NCBI GenBank assembly: GCA_036365455.1
Contig: JAWQUS010000025.1
Span: 21,798,001-21,862,000, forward strand
Direction: 5' to 3'
DNA: 64,000 nucleotides
Origin: Macrosoma leucophasiata
Lineage: Eukaryota > Arthropoda > Insecta > Lepidoptera > Hedylidae
The notes under the pieces are model-generated. The model made no database searches. It saw nothing but the letters and a program-made list of their open reading frames with translations, and was not told the DNA's origin. The position numbers and the translations under genes are program-made. Position 1 is the stretch's first letter, and each line of letters opens with the position of its first letter. This document shows, one piece after another, positions 9,766 through 21,150 of this stretch.

Positions 9766-10807
9766 TTATTATTTTAGTTGTTTTTCAATGTAGAAAGAAG
9801 TGAGACTCTGGTTTGTTTGTAATATACCCGTTAACTATTAATATTTAATTAACTACCTTTAATACTTCATCGTAATTTTCGGTAATCAGCATTTTGCACC
9901 TCTTTGATCTCGAAATACAATGTCTTTGAACTTAAGAAAATCATGCTGACATCTATTAGCACATGACAATCAAATCAGGCTGTATCCCATCTGGCCCGGT
10001 GACGTAGCCCGGCACCGGGCCACATGGGAAAAAAAGAAAAAATCATAACAAAGATAAAAAAAACTTTTTGATTTACCGAGATAGTATGCATAAAGTGCCC
10101 GTTCATACGTCCCGTTTTAAACGGGACAGTCCCGTTTTCATGCAGCCCGTCCCGGTGTCCCAGGAAAACTTTTGGGAAGCGAAAATGTCACGTTATCGGT
10201 AATCAAAGCAAAAATGTGTAGAAAACTAGCGTACCCGCCTGAAGTTGTCTTACTCGTATAAGCGTCAATCCGAAAGTTAAATATTTTTTGATTAATTTAT
10301 AATAATCTCAAAAGCAATCGATAGCGATACCTGAGATACTTAAAGAAGGGCGTTAAAGCTGGGCGTTCGTTAGTAAGCCTCTTCCGTTCTGGTTCCTTGA
10401 AGGTAAATTTTGAGAATGTCCCGTTTTGTGTGACAATAAAAATGGTCACATTAAGTATACATACATTTTTATATATTATCACCGTTAGGTAAACAATAAA
10501 AGACACCATATGCAGTCATTATACAGTATAGGTTCGGAATAGTACCTATAGAATGGAGGCAAGTATAATTTACGCTGTTCCTTATTCCTAAAAACCCGTT
10601 AAAAACGCGGATCCGCGGATCCCGCTTTAAATTTGCTGCTAAAACGTTCGTGATGTGTCGCGAGAAAGCACTTATTCATTCTAAATCTCATTATTAATAA
10701 AATTGATTACCTTACCTGTTTTTAGATGTAAGGTTAAAATTAAATAAAAGTTGATGCCAAACATTTAAAAAATGAGGGTCTTATAAAACTGATTTGATTA
10801 CTAATTT
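9766..10807. other. No gene seen; contains a GTCCCGTTT palindrome
   Basis: AT-rich spacer. At about 10110-10129 GTCCCGTTTTAAACGGGAC is a perfect palindrome, and related GTCCCGTTTT words recur at 10130 and 10420, which suggests a degraded inverted-repeat element. No coding signal. Confidence 0.45.
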
Positions 10808-10980
10808 TTTTTTTTATGTAATAAAAGTGGCAAACAAGCATGCAGTTCACATTGATGTTAAGTGATGACTGCAGCCTATAGACAACTACAATGACCAGAG
10901 GTCAAAATGCAGATGCGCTGCCACTCCTGAGACATTAGGTGTTATGCCTCTGTGCCGGAAATTACAGGGCCAATTACTTT
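10808..10980 (-). mobile_element. SINE-A, 5'-truncated copy
   Basis: Antisense tail and middle of SINE-A, from the T-run at 10808 to GGAAATTACAGGGCC; the head half is missing. Confidence 0.8.
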
Positions 10981-11682
10981 TTTTTGCAATATGTGAGAAA
11001 TGTTTTATTAATAACACATTATTTTATTTAAAAAACCTGCAGTTTCAATAGATATCTTGACAAAATTGCTAAAATCGGTTGATCAATCCCTGCGTCCTAT
11101 ATATTTTCCACGTTAAAAAATACTAATTTCAATATTCTAAACTGTTCAGAACTCCCTAACGAAGTTCTAAACCATTAAGTTATCAAAATTTTAGCAGCCA
11201 TTATATTTAAATGAGCAACGTACCACGTTTTCCGAACGCAAAATAGAACAATGCAACTAAATTCGAAATGGAGGTAAAACAATAGAACGTATTCGGAAAT
11301 TTAATTGAATCGTCCGGTGTGAGGGCCATTTAATAAAGAGCTCGAGGCCCGTACCACGATCTTTCATGATCAGCCTGAACAGAATCGCTAAAATTTTGTT
11401 TCATTTGTTTATACGACGCCACACAAAAAGAAACGAGACAAAATATTCGCGATTCAGCTTAGATTCGCAATTGGATGACAATAAGAGGTCGTGGTACGGG
11501 CTCAGGTATTTCCATTAAACTTGCGCTAGCCTTTCAAACGACGAGTCGAGCGGGCGACGGAGAGGCCAAATTACGATGGCCCATACATGGGATGCCTATG
11601 TCAGCCAGTATATTGGCCAGTGAAAGATTTCTTTTAATATTTTTATTACGGGCATAATTTACGCTATTAATAGGAATATAAC
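10981..11682. other. No gene seen
   Basis: AT-rich spacer. A 60-codon frame at 11475-11657 shows no family features and I do not support it. CGTGGTACGGGCTC near 11490 partly mirrors GCCCGTACCACG near 11348, a weak inverted repeat about 150 bp apart. Confidence 0.45.
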
Positions 11683-11965
11683 TGCCTCGGTAGCCTAGTG
11701 GTAGCAGGCCACTACTACTACGCTGAGGTCCTGGGTTCGATTCCCGGGTAGGGGGTTATCAGAGATAATGGTGAAAAAGCCTTTATCTCTGGTTCTATTG
11801 GGATTTTTCCATTTTCTGGAAATTTGGTAATGTGCCCGGAGGTGTCAACAGGCTCGCCACCTGTTACATGGGCCAAAACGTAACCGGCGAATCGTGGGTG
11901 TTTGCATGTATGCTTGAATGCATGCATTTACCTCTGCCTACCCCTTCGGGGATTACAGGGGTGAA
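11683..11965 (+). mobile_element. SINE-D copy with tRNA-like head
   Basis: The head at 11684-11755 resembles a tRNA: GGTAGCCTAGTGGTAGCAG as A box and GGGTTCGATTCCCGGGT as B box and T-arm. The body (CCTTTATCTCTGGTTCTATT, CAACAGGCTCGCCACCTGTT) and the tail CTCTGCCTACCCCTTCGGGG match other copies in the window. It carries a pol III type-2 promoter in its head. Confidence 0.8.
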
Positions 11966-12024
11966 GTTACGTAATAGGAATAACATACATTCACCAACGA
12001 GATTCCAGTAATCAACAAACAATA

Positions 12025-12233
12025 TTGCACATCGATCTTAAGAAGGAGATTTCGGCTTGTTTCGGGTCTATAGAGCGTTATCTCTTTCGCACCTTACCTA
12101 TATGACGTTTGTCCACCATTTTAAACAAGTTTTGACCAATACCTATCAGTTCTTACGTAGGGCTGTGCAACAGAGATAACGCTCTTCGAAGTTGAAACTA
12201 GCCGATTGGGTCTTTCGTAGGCTCGATGTGCAA
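12025..12233 (+). mobile_element. MITE-G, long subterminal inverted repeats
   Basis: Ends TTGCACATCGA and TCGATGTGCAA are inverted repeats. Similarity extends about 70 bp inward through GAGCGTTATCTC and GAGATAACGCTC. Three copies of 209-217 bp occur in the window (also 24304 and 40311). No coding capacity. Confidence 0.85.
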
Positions 12234-12949
12234 CATTTATTGATGTGAATTCTGAAAACTGGAACCATGCTACCAAGGAGAGTGTCCTGTTCAGTATTTA
12301 AATAAATGAAGAAACTGAACACTACCATGTAGCGCCCAGTAATCTACTGGCTACCAGCTCTACCACCAATAAAACATTAAAAAAATCCTCGCACACCAGT
12401 TTATTTGTGAGCAATACTGCAAACACTTCATCCAATGGAGTATTAGCATGTAGTTATCGGCATTTAATTGCGCAGCGATGGATGCAATCCCCGGACGCAT
12501 TGCGGCAGCGGTACAATGCTGCATGGAGGGCAGAACAAAAGAGAACCATACTGCACATAATTTGTTTTATTTTAATTATTTTTAGCGTTTGTTTTTATTG
12601 TTATTATTATTGGTTTATCGCTACAGGGAGTCAAAAAAATATAATGACGAACGTGCTCCTTATTTGATTGGTTTCTTAATTGTATGAAATACTAGCTGTC
12701 GCGGCGAACTGCGGCTACGAACTACTGCTTTATGATATTATTTTTTTCAATTATTTTTACTTTTCACAATGTTAAGACTTATGCAATTTGGTGCAGTCGT
12801 TTGGAAGTTATGCGCTTACAAACATTTCGGTGTATTAGTAGGTATTTTTTATTAATAATACAGGACAAATACTTATACCTAAGGTGTACAGATATTTGTT
12901 TCGGGTCTGAGTATTCAGTCGACAAATAATTAGTCGAGCGATTAGTCCA
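12234..12949. other. No gene seen
   Basis: An 86-codon frame at 12407-12667 has no recognisable domain. AATACTAGCTGTCGCGGCG near 12690 is a weak family-F-like end. The rest is AT-rich. Confidence 0.4.
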
Positions 12950-13135
12950 GCGGTGTCAGACGACCGTTTGATTTGAAAGGTCGCGGGTTCGATCCCCTCA
13001 CCGACACAAATATTTGTATGGCCTACAGATATTTTTTTCGGGTCTGAGTATTTGTGTATGTGTTGTGTATGTACAACGACACCCACGACACAGGCACCTA
13101 GTGTTGGGCTGTGAGTGTAAGCGTGTTAGTGCATT
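12950..13135 (+). mobile_element. SINE-E, tRNA-like head
   Basis: AGTCCAGCGGTGTCAGACGA and GGTCGCGGGTTCGATCCCC form a tRNA-like promoter pair, followed by CAAATATTTGTATGGCC, TTTTTTTCGGGTCTGAGTAT and TGTACAACGACACCC. An extra piece with the same GGGTCTGAGTATT word precedes it at 12885-12925. An inverted relative lies at 59620-59740. Confidence 0.7.
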
Positions 13136-14735
13136 TTTAATTATACTATTCGGTAAAAATACAATGAAAGAATTATCGACCTAGAGTGAAAACTGTGGCA
13201 AATTGATCGATACTAATTTCTCGAGTACACACCGACTTTAATTTCACAGTGTATAAATTTCCCCAAATTTGTACAATTATCTTAAATATATTTTAAGAGT
13301 CAAAACCATTAAATCACTAAGAAGTATAATAATCACTTTCCAAGTTATTTTATTTGCTAAATTCACATTTATTCATTTTTTTTTTCCATATTATATAGCA
13401 CCATTTTTAACTATACTTGTCTGTAGACACATCAACTGGACCCGAACCATGACATCTTTATTGCGATTCAAATTGGAATAAAATAAATATTTTCTCACTC
13501 AAAAGACTATATTATTTATAGACCAATTCAGTTTTTGTATGTTATTAGAATTTCGCCAGCTACACTCATTGAAATAAGTTGATTCAATTTCGATTCAAGG
13601 TTCGCAATAAATGGATAACCATTTAGGTTTGGTTTAGGTTTTTTTTTTCGTTCGCCCGCTGCTGCTGGTTCCATATATAAAGCGGTTGGTACCTCTATAA
13701 CTCTACCCTCCACACAATGCAGGTTTTCTGATGACATTTGATACTCAGTCACCAAAACCCGCGCTTTGGTGGCCATGACACTTTTACTTTTTTTAAGCCG
13801 AAACTTTCTACCCAAGATGCCAAGATCGTACCTATAATATATTATTTTCAGTCATGGCATGTCTTCGTAAAATATGTTAAATTATTGTAGTGTCGATGCA
13901 GTTTTCATTAGTTTCTAATACTTAAATACCCAAATATTATTCTAAGTTTTAATGGTAACTGTCTTCACGTCAAGTCCATTAATTTGAGGTAGACAGATAC
14001 CGAGGAACGATAAGCATTTTCGTATGTGTAAACTCGTTTCATACATCCACCCCTATTTCAGTCTGACATACATCTCACGATAATATTCAACCTATGTGGT
14101 CTTACATGAACAACTGTAACAACCACTTACGCTTATAATTAGTATAGACAAACTAAAATCGATATATGTTATAACAGTTTTCATTGCGACTTTTGCTAGT
14201 TTTTTTTTCTAACGAAATCGAAATTGTAGTTGCCCATATATTTTTTAAATATTGCTCCCAATTTATGATTCATATAAATTAAATAAAAACAGAAAAGGAG
14301 ATTTTTATCGAAATTGAATTTTTACGCGTTCTATTTAAACGGCGACTCGACGAATTGGAACATTTTCAATTACTGATAAATATCACCGTGGATGCTTTAC
14401 TTGGCACACCGCATAGTATTATAAAAGCATTCGATATAAAATATTTACCATCTTTAAAAGAGAAACATGTACATATATTTAATTATTATATATAGTCACT
14501 AGCGACTCGCCCCGGCGTCGTACGGTTAGCATTTATAGATATAAACCTTCCTCAGAAAACCCTATTAACATTTCAAACAGAAATAAAATCCGTTGACAAC
14601 TTTCCGAGTTTAGCGCATATATAATTTAAAGACAGAGAAAATAAGGCAACTGTATAATATGTATTGAAATGATGACAGTGATTGAGAACGATTGCATCAC
14701 ATTAGTGCTAAATATTATATTTTGAATGATAGAGT
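13136..14735. other. Long AT-rich stretch, no supported gene
   Basis: The longest frame is 95 codons (13528-13815, minus); I do not recognise it. Its 3' end overlaps GCTACACTCATTGAAATAA, a word that is part of the Penelope-like terminus seen at 22030 and 60590, so the region is at least partly transposon-derived. 14500-14600 has a weak family-F-like end. Confidence 0.45.
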
Positions 14736-15001
14736 TCAAATGACGGATCTCGAGAGCGTAGGAACCACCGTACAACTTAAACTATTTACTATCAAATGAT
14801 AGAACATGTCAGATACTGACTTCGAGGACGTAGGTACCACCGCACTACCTAATCTACTTCTCCAAACACTACCTAATAGCTCCAAGAACAGAACTCGAGG
14901 ACTAAGACACCATTCCATTTTCCGCTAAAAGTGTTCAATATCATGTTCCGGTCAGGTGGTCAAGTACCTGCCTATGATTTCCTCCACACAGGCATAACAG
15001 C
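14736..15001 (+). mobile_element. SINE-A, degraded and rearranged
   Basis: Three successive head-like pieces (CGTAGGAACCACCG, CGTAGGTACCACCGCA, ACTCGAGGACTAAGACACC) precede a single middle and tail (TGTTCCGGTCAGGTGG, CACACAGGCATAACAG). Confidence 0.65.
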
Positions 15002-15043
15002 TTTTCTTTTAGAAATAGCAACGCATCAAAAAAGATAAGGGAG

Positions 15044-15405
15044 TTTTTCAAGGTGCCCTTGAAAGAGGCGTGTGGTGCTCTTATTTTATTTCATTTTCTT
15101 AGATTATTTTTGAGTTATATTAAATAATTTTGATGGCATATTGTTTGATATAGGCTTATTACAGTGCCGCCCGTGTATAGTGAAATAGAATAACAGTGCG
15201 AAAACACGGCTTTTCAGTTTGCCTCCAAAACTTCACTTGAAATGTTCTGGTAAAGTAGCCATCGCTTCACTCGAATTGCTGACTATGACTCTGACTGACT
15301 GACTTATAATTGACCGACTGACTCTTACTTTTACGATGCTTGCGAATACGATATATCATTTTACTTGACACGGGCAATATGCGCAATAGCGATTCCATTA
15401 CACTA
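15044..15405 (-). mobile_element. Family-H repeat, inverted copy
   Basis: Antisense counterpart of 8771-9176: GAAAGAGGCGTGTGGTGCTC, TATTACAGTGCC, GTAGCCATCGCTTTACTC-like and TTACTTGACACGGGCAATAT blocks in reverse order. Confidence 0.6.
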
Positions 15406-16121
15406 AAAAAAAATATAGAGCAAACATTTTTTTTCGATTATAACGATTTTACAATCACTTTCGAAAAGTCATTAGTAATCAAAAATTACCTACAGTGATT
15501 AACGTTGCACAGATATAAGTAGAATAGTAAATAGATTTTTTTTTACAGCAGTTTTTTTTCTTCTAATATATTTCACTAGCGTGTGTTATTGCGAAAAATA
15601 ATATAAAAACAAGTATTTAAAAGTAATAGTATTCACTTACCAACTATAATAATAATAATAATATAATCATTTATTGACAAAAACATTTTTACAATGGTTA
15701 ATATTGAATCCATAGATTCCCATAGATCCATAGATTAGAACTATACAAACTGTATGCTTGTATGCCGCTCTCATGAGGTATAAAAAAATATAAAATGATT
15801 GAAAGAGAAACTAAGAGGTCTCTATTTCAAAATAGCCCCCCGTTCAGCACTCCCTAAACTCTTATCTGGAACATCTTTATGAGGTACATTTTCAAGAGAA
15901 TTCTAATTAAATTTCTCAGGACGGTGTCGACTCAACGGCCGCCTTCCGCCTCCTTACGGAAACCATTCAATAATGTTCGCTGCATTTTAACCGTTTATTA
16001 TTAATAAAATAGTTTTTATGAACTACTACTACCCACTTTAAAGTATATTCCCCTTATTCATAGTAATCTGACCCGGCAAACGTCATTTTGCCAAAAATTA
16101 AATGTTATAGCCGTTGCCTCA
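15406..16121. other. No gene; SINE-B tail remnant and a MITE-like end
   Basis: 15560-15611 repeats the SINE-B tail (TTTCACTAGCGTGTGTTATT). Near 16050 CCCCTTATTCATA matches one end of the 8484 MITE without a partner. The remainder is AT-rich. Confidence 0.5.
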
Positions 16122-16325
16122 CAAAAAAAAACCGGTCAAGTGCGTGTCGGGCCACGCGCAGTGTGGGTTCCGTAGTTTATATATAGATTTAAACAATGTA
16201 ATGAAAAAAATAAGTAAATGTTTTCTATGGAGTTCTTCAAAATTTTTTAGTGAAATACTACGACTCGACAACTATTATCGCAAACTTGTAAAGCCTAAAC
16301 TTAAGTGTGATAGTTTTCCTTTTAC
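16122..16325 (-). mobile_element. Family-I repeat, inverted terminal part
   Basis: It starts with an A-run, then ACCGGTCAAGTGCGTGTCGG and GGGTTCCGTAGTTTA, the inverted and diverged counterpart of the end of 2842-3562. The inner part is AT-rich and non-coding. Confidence 0.6.
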
Positions 16326-16530
16326 GTAACTTCACGCCTGTTATCCCCGAAGGGGTAGGCAGAGGTAAATGCATGCATTCAAGCATACATGCAAACACGA
16401 TTCGCCGGTTACGTTTTGGCCCATGTAACAGGTGGCGAGCCTGTTGACATCTCCGGGCACATTACCAAACTTCGAGGTACTGGGAAATTTCCAGTAAATG
16501 GAAAAATCCCAATAGAACCAGAGATAAAGA
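16326..16530 (-). mobile_element. SINE-D copy, 5'-truncated
   Basis: Inverted match to the body and tail of 11683-11965 (CCCCGAAGGGGTAGGCAGAG, AACAGGTGGCGAGCCTGTT). The tRNA-like head is missing. Confidence 0.8.
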
Positions 16531-16961
16531 AACAGAGAAAAGAAAGGGTTGTCCTTTTAATTTCGTTATATGTAGCTACTATTGACGTAACGTTTTAATT
16601 TCTAACAACAACCGTTTAGTTGGTGGAGGGGGGGGAGGGACACTTGACTCTGACGAAAATTGTCACTTTAAAGCTTAATAAGTCATGAACAATTAACTAA
16701 ATTAAAACATTATGTTCGTTAACCCCTAACATTTGTGAAAGACCTATCCAACAATGTCCCACACTATACAGAAAACGAAAAATAAAAAAAATATCGGCGC
16801 ATATATTATTTAAGGTACTACATGTAGTAGTACCTTAAATAATTCTTTTTTTCACGTTTTTATTCTACCACTTTGTCGGCGTGATTAAGGTGTATACTTC
16901 TGCCAAATTTCAAATATCTAGTGCCAATACTTTTTGCGCTAAAACAGACGGACAGACACTT
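16531..16961. other. No gene; short palindromes
   Basis: ATTTAAGGTACTACATGTAGTAGTACCTTAAAT near 16808 is an imperfect palindrome. GTGGAGGGGGGGGAGGGAC at 16622 is a G-rich run. Otherwise AT-rich. Confidence 0.5.
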
Positions 16962-17247
16962 TTTCTTATGTAATGGAAATGGTAACCAAGCATACAGTTC
17001 GCATTGATGTTAAGTGATGACTGCCACACTATAGACACCCACACAAATGCCAAGGTTAAAATGCAGTTGCGTTACCACTCCTGAGGCCTAAGGTGTTATG
17101 CCTCTGTACCGGAAATTACAGGGCCGTACATTACCACATAACCGGAACACGATAGTGCTGGACACTACCATTTAGCGGCAAGTATATTAGGTAATGCGGT
17201 GGTGCCTACGCCCGCGAGCTCCGTCACTGGAGCTCTACCACCAGTAA
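16962..17247 (-). mobile_element. SINE-A, near full-length copy
   Basis: Antisense copy from the T-rich start (tail) to GCTCTACCACCAGTA (head), with all consensus blocks and only scattered changes. Confidence 0.85.
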
Positions 17248-17420
17248 AAACATCGTCGTGTGTAACATCGACAGGAGAGAAGCTGTTGTGTCGTCGATGG
17301 TGTGTAACAACAAAGAAATAATTTGTCAGTAGTCAATAGGTAATCGGAAAGTTTAAGGAAATCATGCAAAATATTTTAATAAATAGTTCGCACGCTTGTA
17401 ATTGCTCAACTATATATGAA

Positions 17421-17566
17421 CCCCGTTATTAATAAACGTATTTTAGCTAAAGTGTTGCTAATCTCTCCTTTGTCTTTTTCTATCCTGCACATTTGACAAT
17501 GCAACTGACAAAGACAAAGCATTCTATAGCTGGAACGTATCTAATGTACGTTTATGAATAAGGGGG
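17421..17566 (-). mobile_element. MITE, second copy of the CCCCCTTATTCATAAACG family
   Basis: Same interior as 8484-8629 but in opposite orientation (TCTCTCCTTTGTCTTTTTCT, TGACAATGCAACTGACAAAG). The left terminus has diverged (CCCCGTTATTAATAAACG); the right one is intact. Confidence 0.85.
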
Positions 17567-17821
17567 TATTTAAACTTTCAAACATACATAACACCTCTTT
17601 TTGGGCAGTCGTGCAAATATACCGCAATTTTATAGCGCATTGCACCGAATCGATGTATTTTAATTAATACGATAACATCGCTGTGAGCTGCGAGTGGTGT
17701 TCAAATCATTTGATTGTGCAATTTTACTCAATAAAATAATAAATCAACGACTGCAAGTTATGACCTTACTGTATTATAGTTACCGCGTATAACATTTAAT
17801 GGTAGTAAAGTTACAGAAGCA

Positions 17822-18220
17822 GGCATGGCCCGGCGGCTGGTGTAGATCGTAAGCGATCTACTCGGTTAAGCACTACGGGCGCGGTCGGGTAGTGTGATGG
17901 GTGACCGCTAGTGGCAAATTAAAAGCGCGTTTCCGTGCTTCGGAGGGCACGTTAAGCCGTCGGCCCCGGTTGCTAAACCGTTAAACACAACACAAGGTTT
18001 AAGGTTAAACAAGGTTTAACAGTCGTTAAACCTTGTCGGAGGCCTTATGGGCGGTTTGAAAACATCCGACAGCGGGTTGGGCCACTAACCCACCCACCTC
18101 TACCAATCCGCATTGGAGCAGCGTGGTGGAGTAAGCTCCAGGCCTCCCCCCAAAAAAGGGGTGAGACTCGTGCCCAGCAGTGGGACGAATAATGGGTTGC
18201 CATTATTATTATTATTTTTT
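17822..18220 (+). mobile_element. 5S-rRNA-derived SINE, copy 1
   Basis: The head at 17826-17925 matches the 3' half of 5S rRNA: CGGTTAAGCACTACGGGCGC and GATGGGTGACCGC correspond to the A box and C box of the internal pol III promoter. The body follows (CGTTTCCGTGCTTCGG, GGGCACGTTAAGCCGTCGG), then a LINE-like tail (TGCCCAGCAGTGGGACG) and (ATT)n. A short insertion of AAGGTTTAA-type repeats interrupts it near 17980-18020. Confidence 0.8.
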
Positions 18221-18231
18221 ATAAAGTTACA

Positions 18232-18560
18232 GTGTTAGAGCTCCAGGGCATAGGAACCACCGTATTATTTCGACTGATAGTAGAATTCAAGTGACGGAAC
18301 TCGCGAGCGTAGGCACCACCGCATTACCACCGAATATACTTGCCGCTAAATGGTAATGTTCAGCACTATCGTGTTCCGGTCAGGTGGTAATGTACGGCCC
18401 TTTAATTTCCGGCACAGAGGCATAACACCCTAGGCCTCAGGAGTGGTAACGCATCTGAATTAGGACCTTAGTCTTTGTGTAAGTGTCAATAGGCTGCAGT
18501 CTTCACTTAACATCAATGTGAACTGCATGCTTCCTTGCCACTTTAATAACATAAAAAGTA
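18232..18560 (+). mobile_element. SINE-A copy with partly duplicated head
   Basis: A partial head at 18232-18272 is followed by a nearly complete unit from about 18278 to the AACATAAAAAG end. Confidence 0.8.
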
Positions 18561-18986
18561 CATTTACCAAAATGCTCTCCCTAGGACCAGCCTACCTCTC
18601 CATCATAGTCAAACTGCCCTTTGTATCGTGGGCTGTCGACACCCTTGATACAAATAAATATATATCACAATCATCAAATTAATGACACTCATACAAACAT
18701 TTGACATAATATATCTTTATTCAATTAATATCTTAACACAAACTGCAGCTTCTCAAACTACTCGCTAGCATTTAATTTAATAGCTTATAAAACTGGAATA
18801 TTCAGTAAGTTTCAGAACCGTCAGTTAAGTTTATATGAACTTATGAACATACTTCCATAATATGCAGTCGACTATAAAATATAGATGGGTGCAATATATA
18901 GAAGGGTTGGCACAGACTGTACCATAGTTTTATGTGCAGCTGAAAGTTGTCGAAATTGAAACAGCTTAAGTATTTGTACGTGATAA
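18561..18986. other. No gene seen
   Basis: AT-rich spacer without recognised repeat ends or coding frames. Confidence 0.5.
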
Positions 18987-19315
18987 GGCTTCGGGTCGTG
19001 ACGACCCACCGCCCACTAGCGGAAGAGTTTTCTTCTACTGGAAGAGAATTCTTCCGCTAGTGCAGAGAGTCAACTGAACAATGGCGCTCAAACCATTCCG
19101 TAGGACGTTCAGTAGGACGGTAGTAAATATAACAACGCGGGATGGCCAGCAGCTTCCAGCGATAAAACTACCGTCACTGCGATCGCCAATCCGTCTGCCA
19201 AGCGTGGCGATTATGGCATATTCTCTTCTAAGTAACGCACAACACTATTGTGGGCGTCTTTGGGGAAAGTTTAGTCCAGCTGTGGATGTTATTCGGATGG
19301 AATGATGATGATGAA
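18987..19315 (+). mobile_element. SINE-C copy with LINE-like tail
   Basis: It begins near GGTCGTGACGACCCACC, contains AATGGCGCTCAAACCATTCC, AACGCGGGATGGCCAGCAG and CCAAGCGTGGCGATTATGGC, and ends GTCCAGCTGTGGATG...GAATGATGATGATGA. That end resembles the RTE tail, as expected if RTE machinery mobilises it. Relatives are at 33095 and 39763. Confidence 0.75.
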
Positions 19316-20087
19316 ACAGTTGAAACGAACCGAAGTTCCTTAGCTAGTAGTAGGAGTGAACGCCCCCTAGGGTTTCCACCTCGTCGTGGTGGGCTCAGTA
19401 CCCGATGATCGCCTCCGTACCAGCGAACCTAAGAAGAATCCAGTGAAAGCGGAGCTTGGCGTAGGGTTCACCACTCGCTGGTATGGTGAGCAGACGGCTG
19501 GGGAAGAGGTGTACTAGTACGTCGTAAGCCCTACACCCTATACTCAGCCCTCTAACGGTAGTCTGGTCCCACTGTCTGATAGGAACGTGTTGGGGTCGCA
19601 ACGTTGAAGGTCGAACTCCTTTGAAGCTCCTGCTCCCTCGGGACCGAACTGTGTGACCTTGAATCTCTCCACCCGGACGGCATGGGACGCCTGGTGTTGG
19701 TCTTATAACTCGTATGAAATCCAGGTATTCAATTCAATTTATTTATTGCCAGCATGTACATATACATTTAATTATAAGTATCTTATATGGTATGGTAAAT
19801 GTTTTTACAATGTGAAATATCTTCGAATTCAACGCGTCAAGACGTCGTGCGTCGCCACACACTTGTCTATGCGAATCAAAGCTGCAGGCCGTCGAGCGTC
19901 GCGTAGCACGTAGTCTCGTAGCCCGTAGCTCTCGTAGTATCGTAAAGCGTAGTACGTAGCAAGCCCATAGTAGCCCATTTCATTGTTTTTATTTAGTGAT
20001 TAAACTGCCGAATTAGCGTATAATTCACAGTCAGAGTTTTCACAAAAATGACAAGTGATACTGTAGCTTGTAATACTGTATTTTACT
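19316..20087. other. GC-rich block (19330-19700) of unknown origin, then CGTAG-rich sequence
   Basis: 19330-19700 is clearly richer in GC than its surroundings (CCTCGTCGTGGTGGGCTCAG, GTCTGGTCCCACTGTCTG) but has no convincing frame. 19840-19975 is full of CGTAG and TCGTA words, perhaps a degraded short tandem repeat. I cannot assign either. Confidence 0.4.
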
Positions 20088-20335
20088 GGTGATAGTGCTC
20101 CAGTGACGGAGCTCGCGGGCTTAGGCACCATAGCAGAACCTAAGTACATTAGGTAATGCGGTGGTGCTCGCCGCTAAATGCTAGTGTTCAGTATTATCGT
20201 GTTTCGAACAAGTGGTAATGTACGGCCCTGTAATTCCCACAGTCATAACACCTTAGGCCTCAGGAGTGGTCATCTACATGTTGACCTCTGGTCTTTGTGT
20301 GGGTATCTGTAGGCTGCAGTCATCATTGTGATTCT
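20088..20335 (+). mobile_element. SINE-A copy, internally rearranged
   Basis: Head, middle and tail blocks are present. A piece of inverted head (TTAGGTAATGCGGTGGTGC) is inserted near 20150 and the final CTTGTTTGCCA block is missing. A (TCTAT)n run follows at 20333-20355. Confidence 0.75.
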
Positions 20336-20781
20336 TCTATTCTATTCTATTCTATCTCAAATTAAAACTCGAGAATATATATTCCTATACATTGCCACTT
20401 CTAAGGTGTGTGTACCAAAAATCACAACTAATTATTATGTTTCTCGTCATTTGTGTGGACCGAGGCGTAAATACAGGGTCATAATTCGCCTAAAGATTAA
20501 TAATAACAGTTTTTAATCTAATATTTTAAGTCCCACATTTGATCGCCATTATTATTTTCTATGAATTATAAAATTATGCCAATTAGGTGACCTAGAAGTG
20601 CGATTCTTGGAGTTTTCGTGACCTGAAAGCCGAAGCCACAAACTTCGGACATAACGTTCGCGCTCCATCTTTAATGAGCGAACCCACTTCATTTAGGGTT
20701 GCTGAGTCACCGTTGCGAGTCAAAATGAAAGTAAATAAAATAATAATAAAACATACTTTATTTTTTCTCCACAAACATTAG
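20336..20781. other. No gene seen
   Basis: Short microsatellite, then AT-rich non-coding DNA. Confidence 0.5.
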
Positions 20782-21150
20782 GCTTATAATAATAATAATA
20801 ATGGCAACCCATTATACGTCCCACTGCTGGGCACGAGTCTCTCCCCTTTTTGGAGGGAGGCCTGGAGCTTACTCCACCACGCTGCTCCAATGCGGATTGG
20901 TGGAGGTGGGTGGGTTAGTGGTCAACCCGGTGTCGGATGTTTTCAAACCGCCCATAAGGCCTCCGACAAGGTTTAACGACTGCTATCCATCGATAGCAAC
21001 CGGGACCGACGGCTTAACGTGCCCTCCGAAGCACGGAAACGCGCATTTAATTTGCCACTAGCAGTCACCCATCACACTACCCGACCGCGCCCGTAGTGCT
21101 TAACCGAGCAGATCGCTTACGATCTACACCAGCCGCTGGGCCATGCGCGC
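20782..21150 (-). mobile_element. 5S-rRNA-derived SINE, copy 2
   Basis: Inverted full-length copy: the tail (ATT)n and CGTCCCACTGCTGGGCACGA lie on the left, and the 5S-like head is around 21062-21130 (CAGTCACCCATCACACTACC, GACCGCGCCCGTAGTGCTTA). The central GATAGCAACCGGGACCGACG is intact, unlike copy 1. Confidence 0.85.

Noticed and set aside
11684..11756. tRNA gene candidate with clear B box
   Set aside because: It continues into the SINE-D body found elsewhere in the window, so it is a SINE head and not an independent tRNA.
13528..13815. 95-codon minus-strand ORF
   Set aside because: Not recognisable, and its 3' end overlaps a transposon terminal word; it could be a real exon but nothing supports it.
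17826..17925. 5S rRNA gene
   Set aside because: Only the 3' half of 5S is matched, the sequence is interspersed in five places with the same body and tail, and no tandem array is present.
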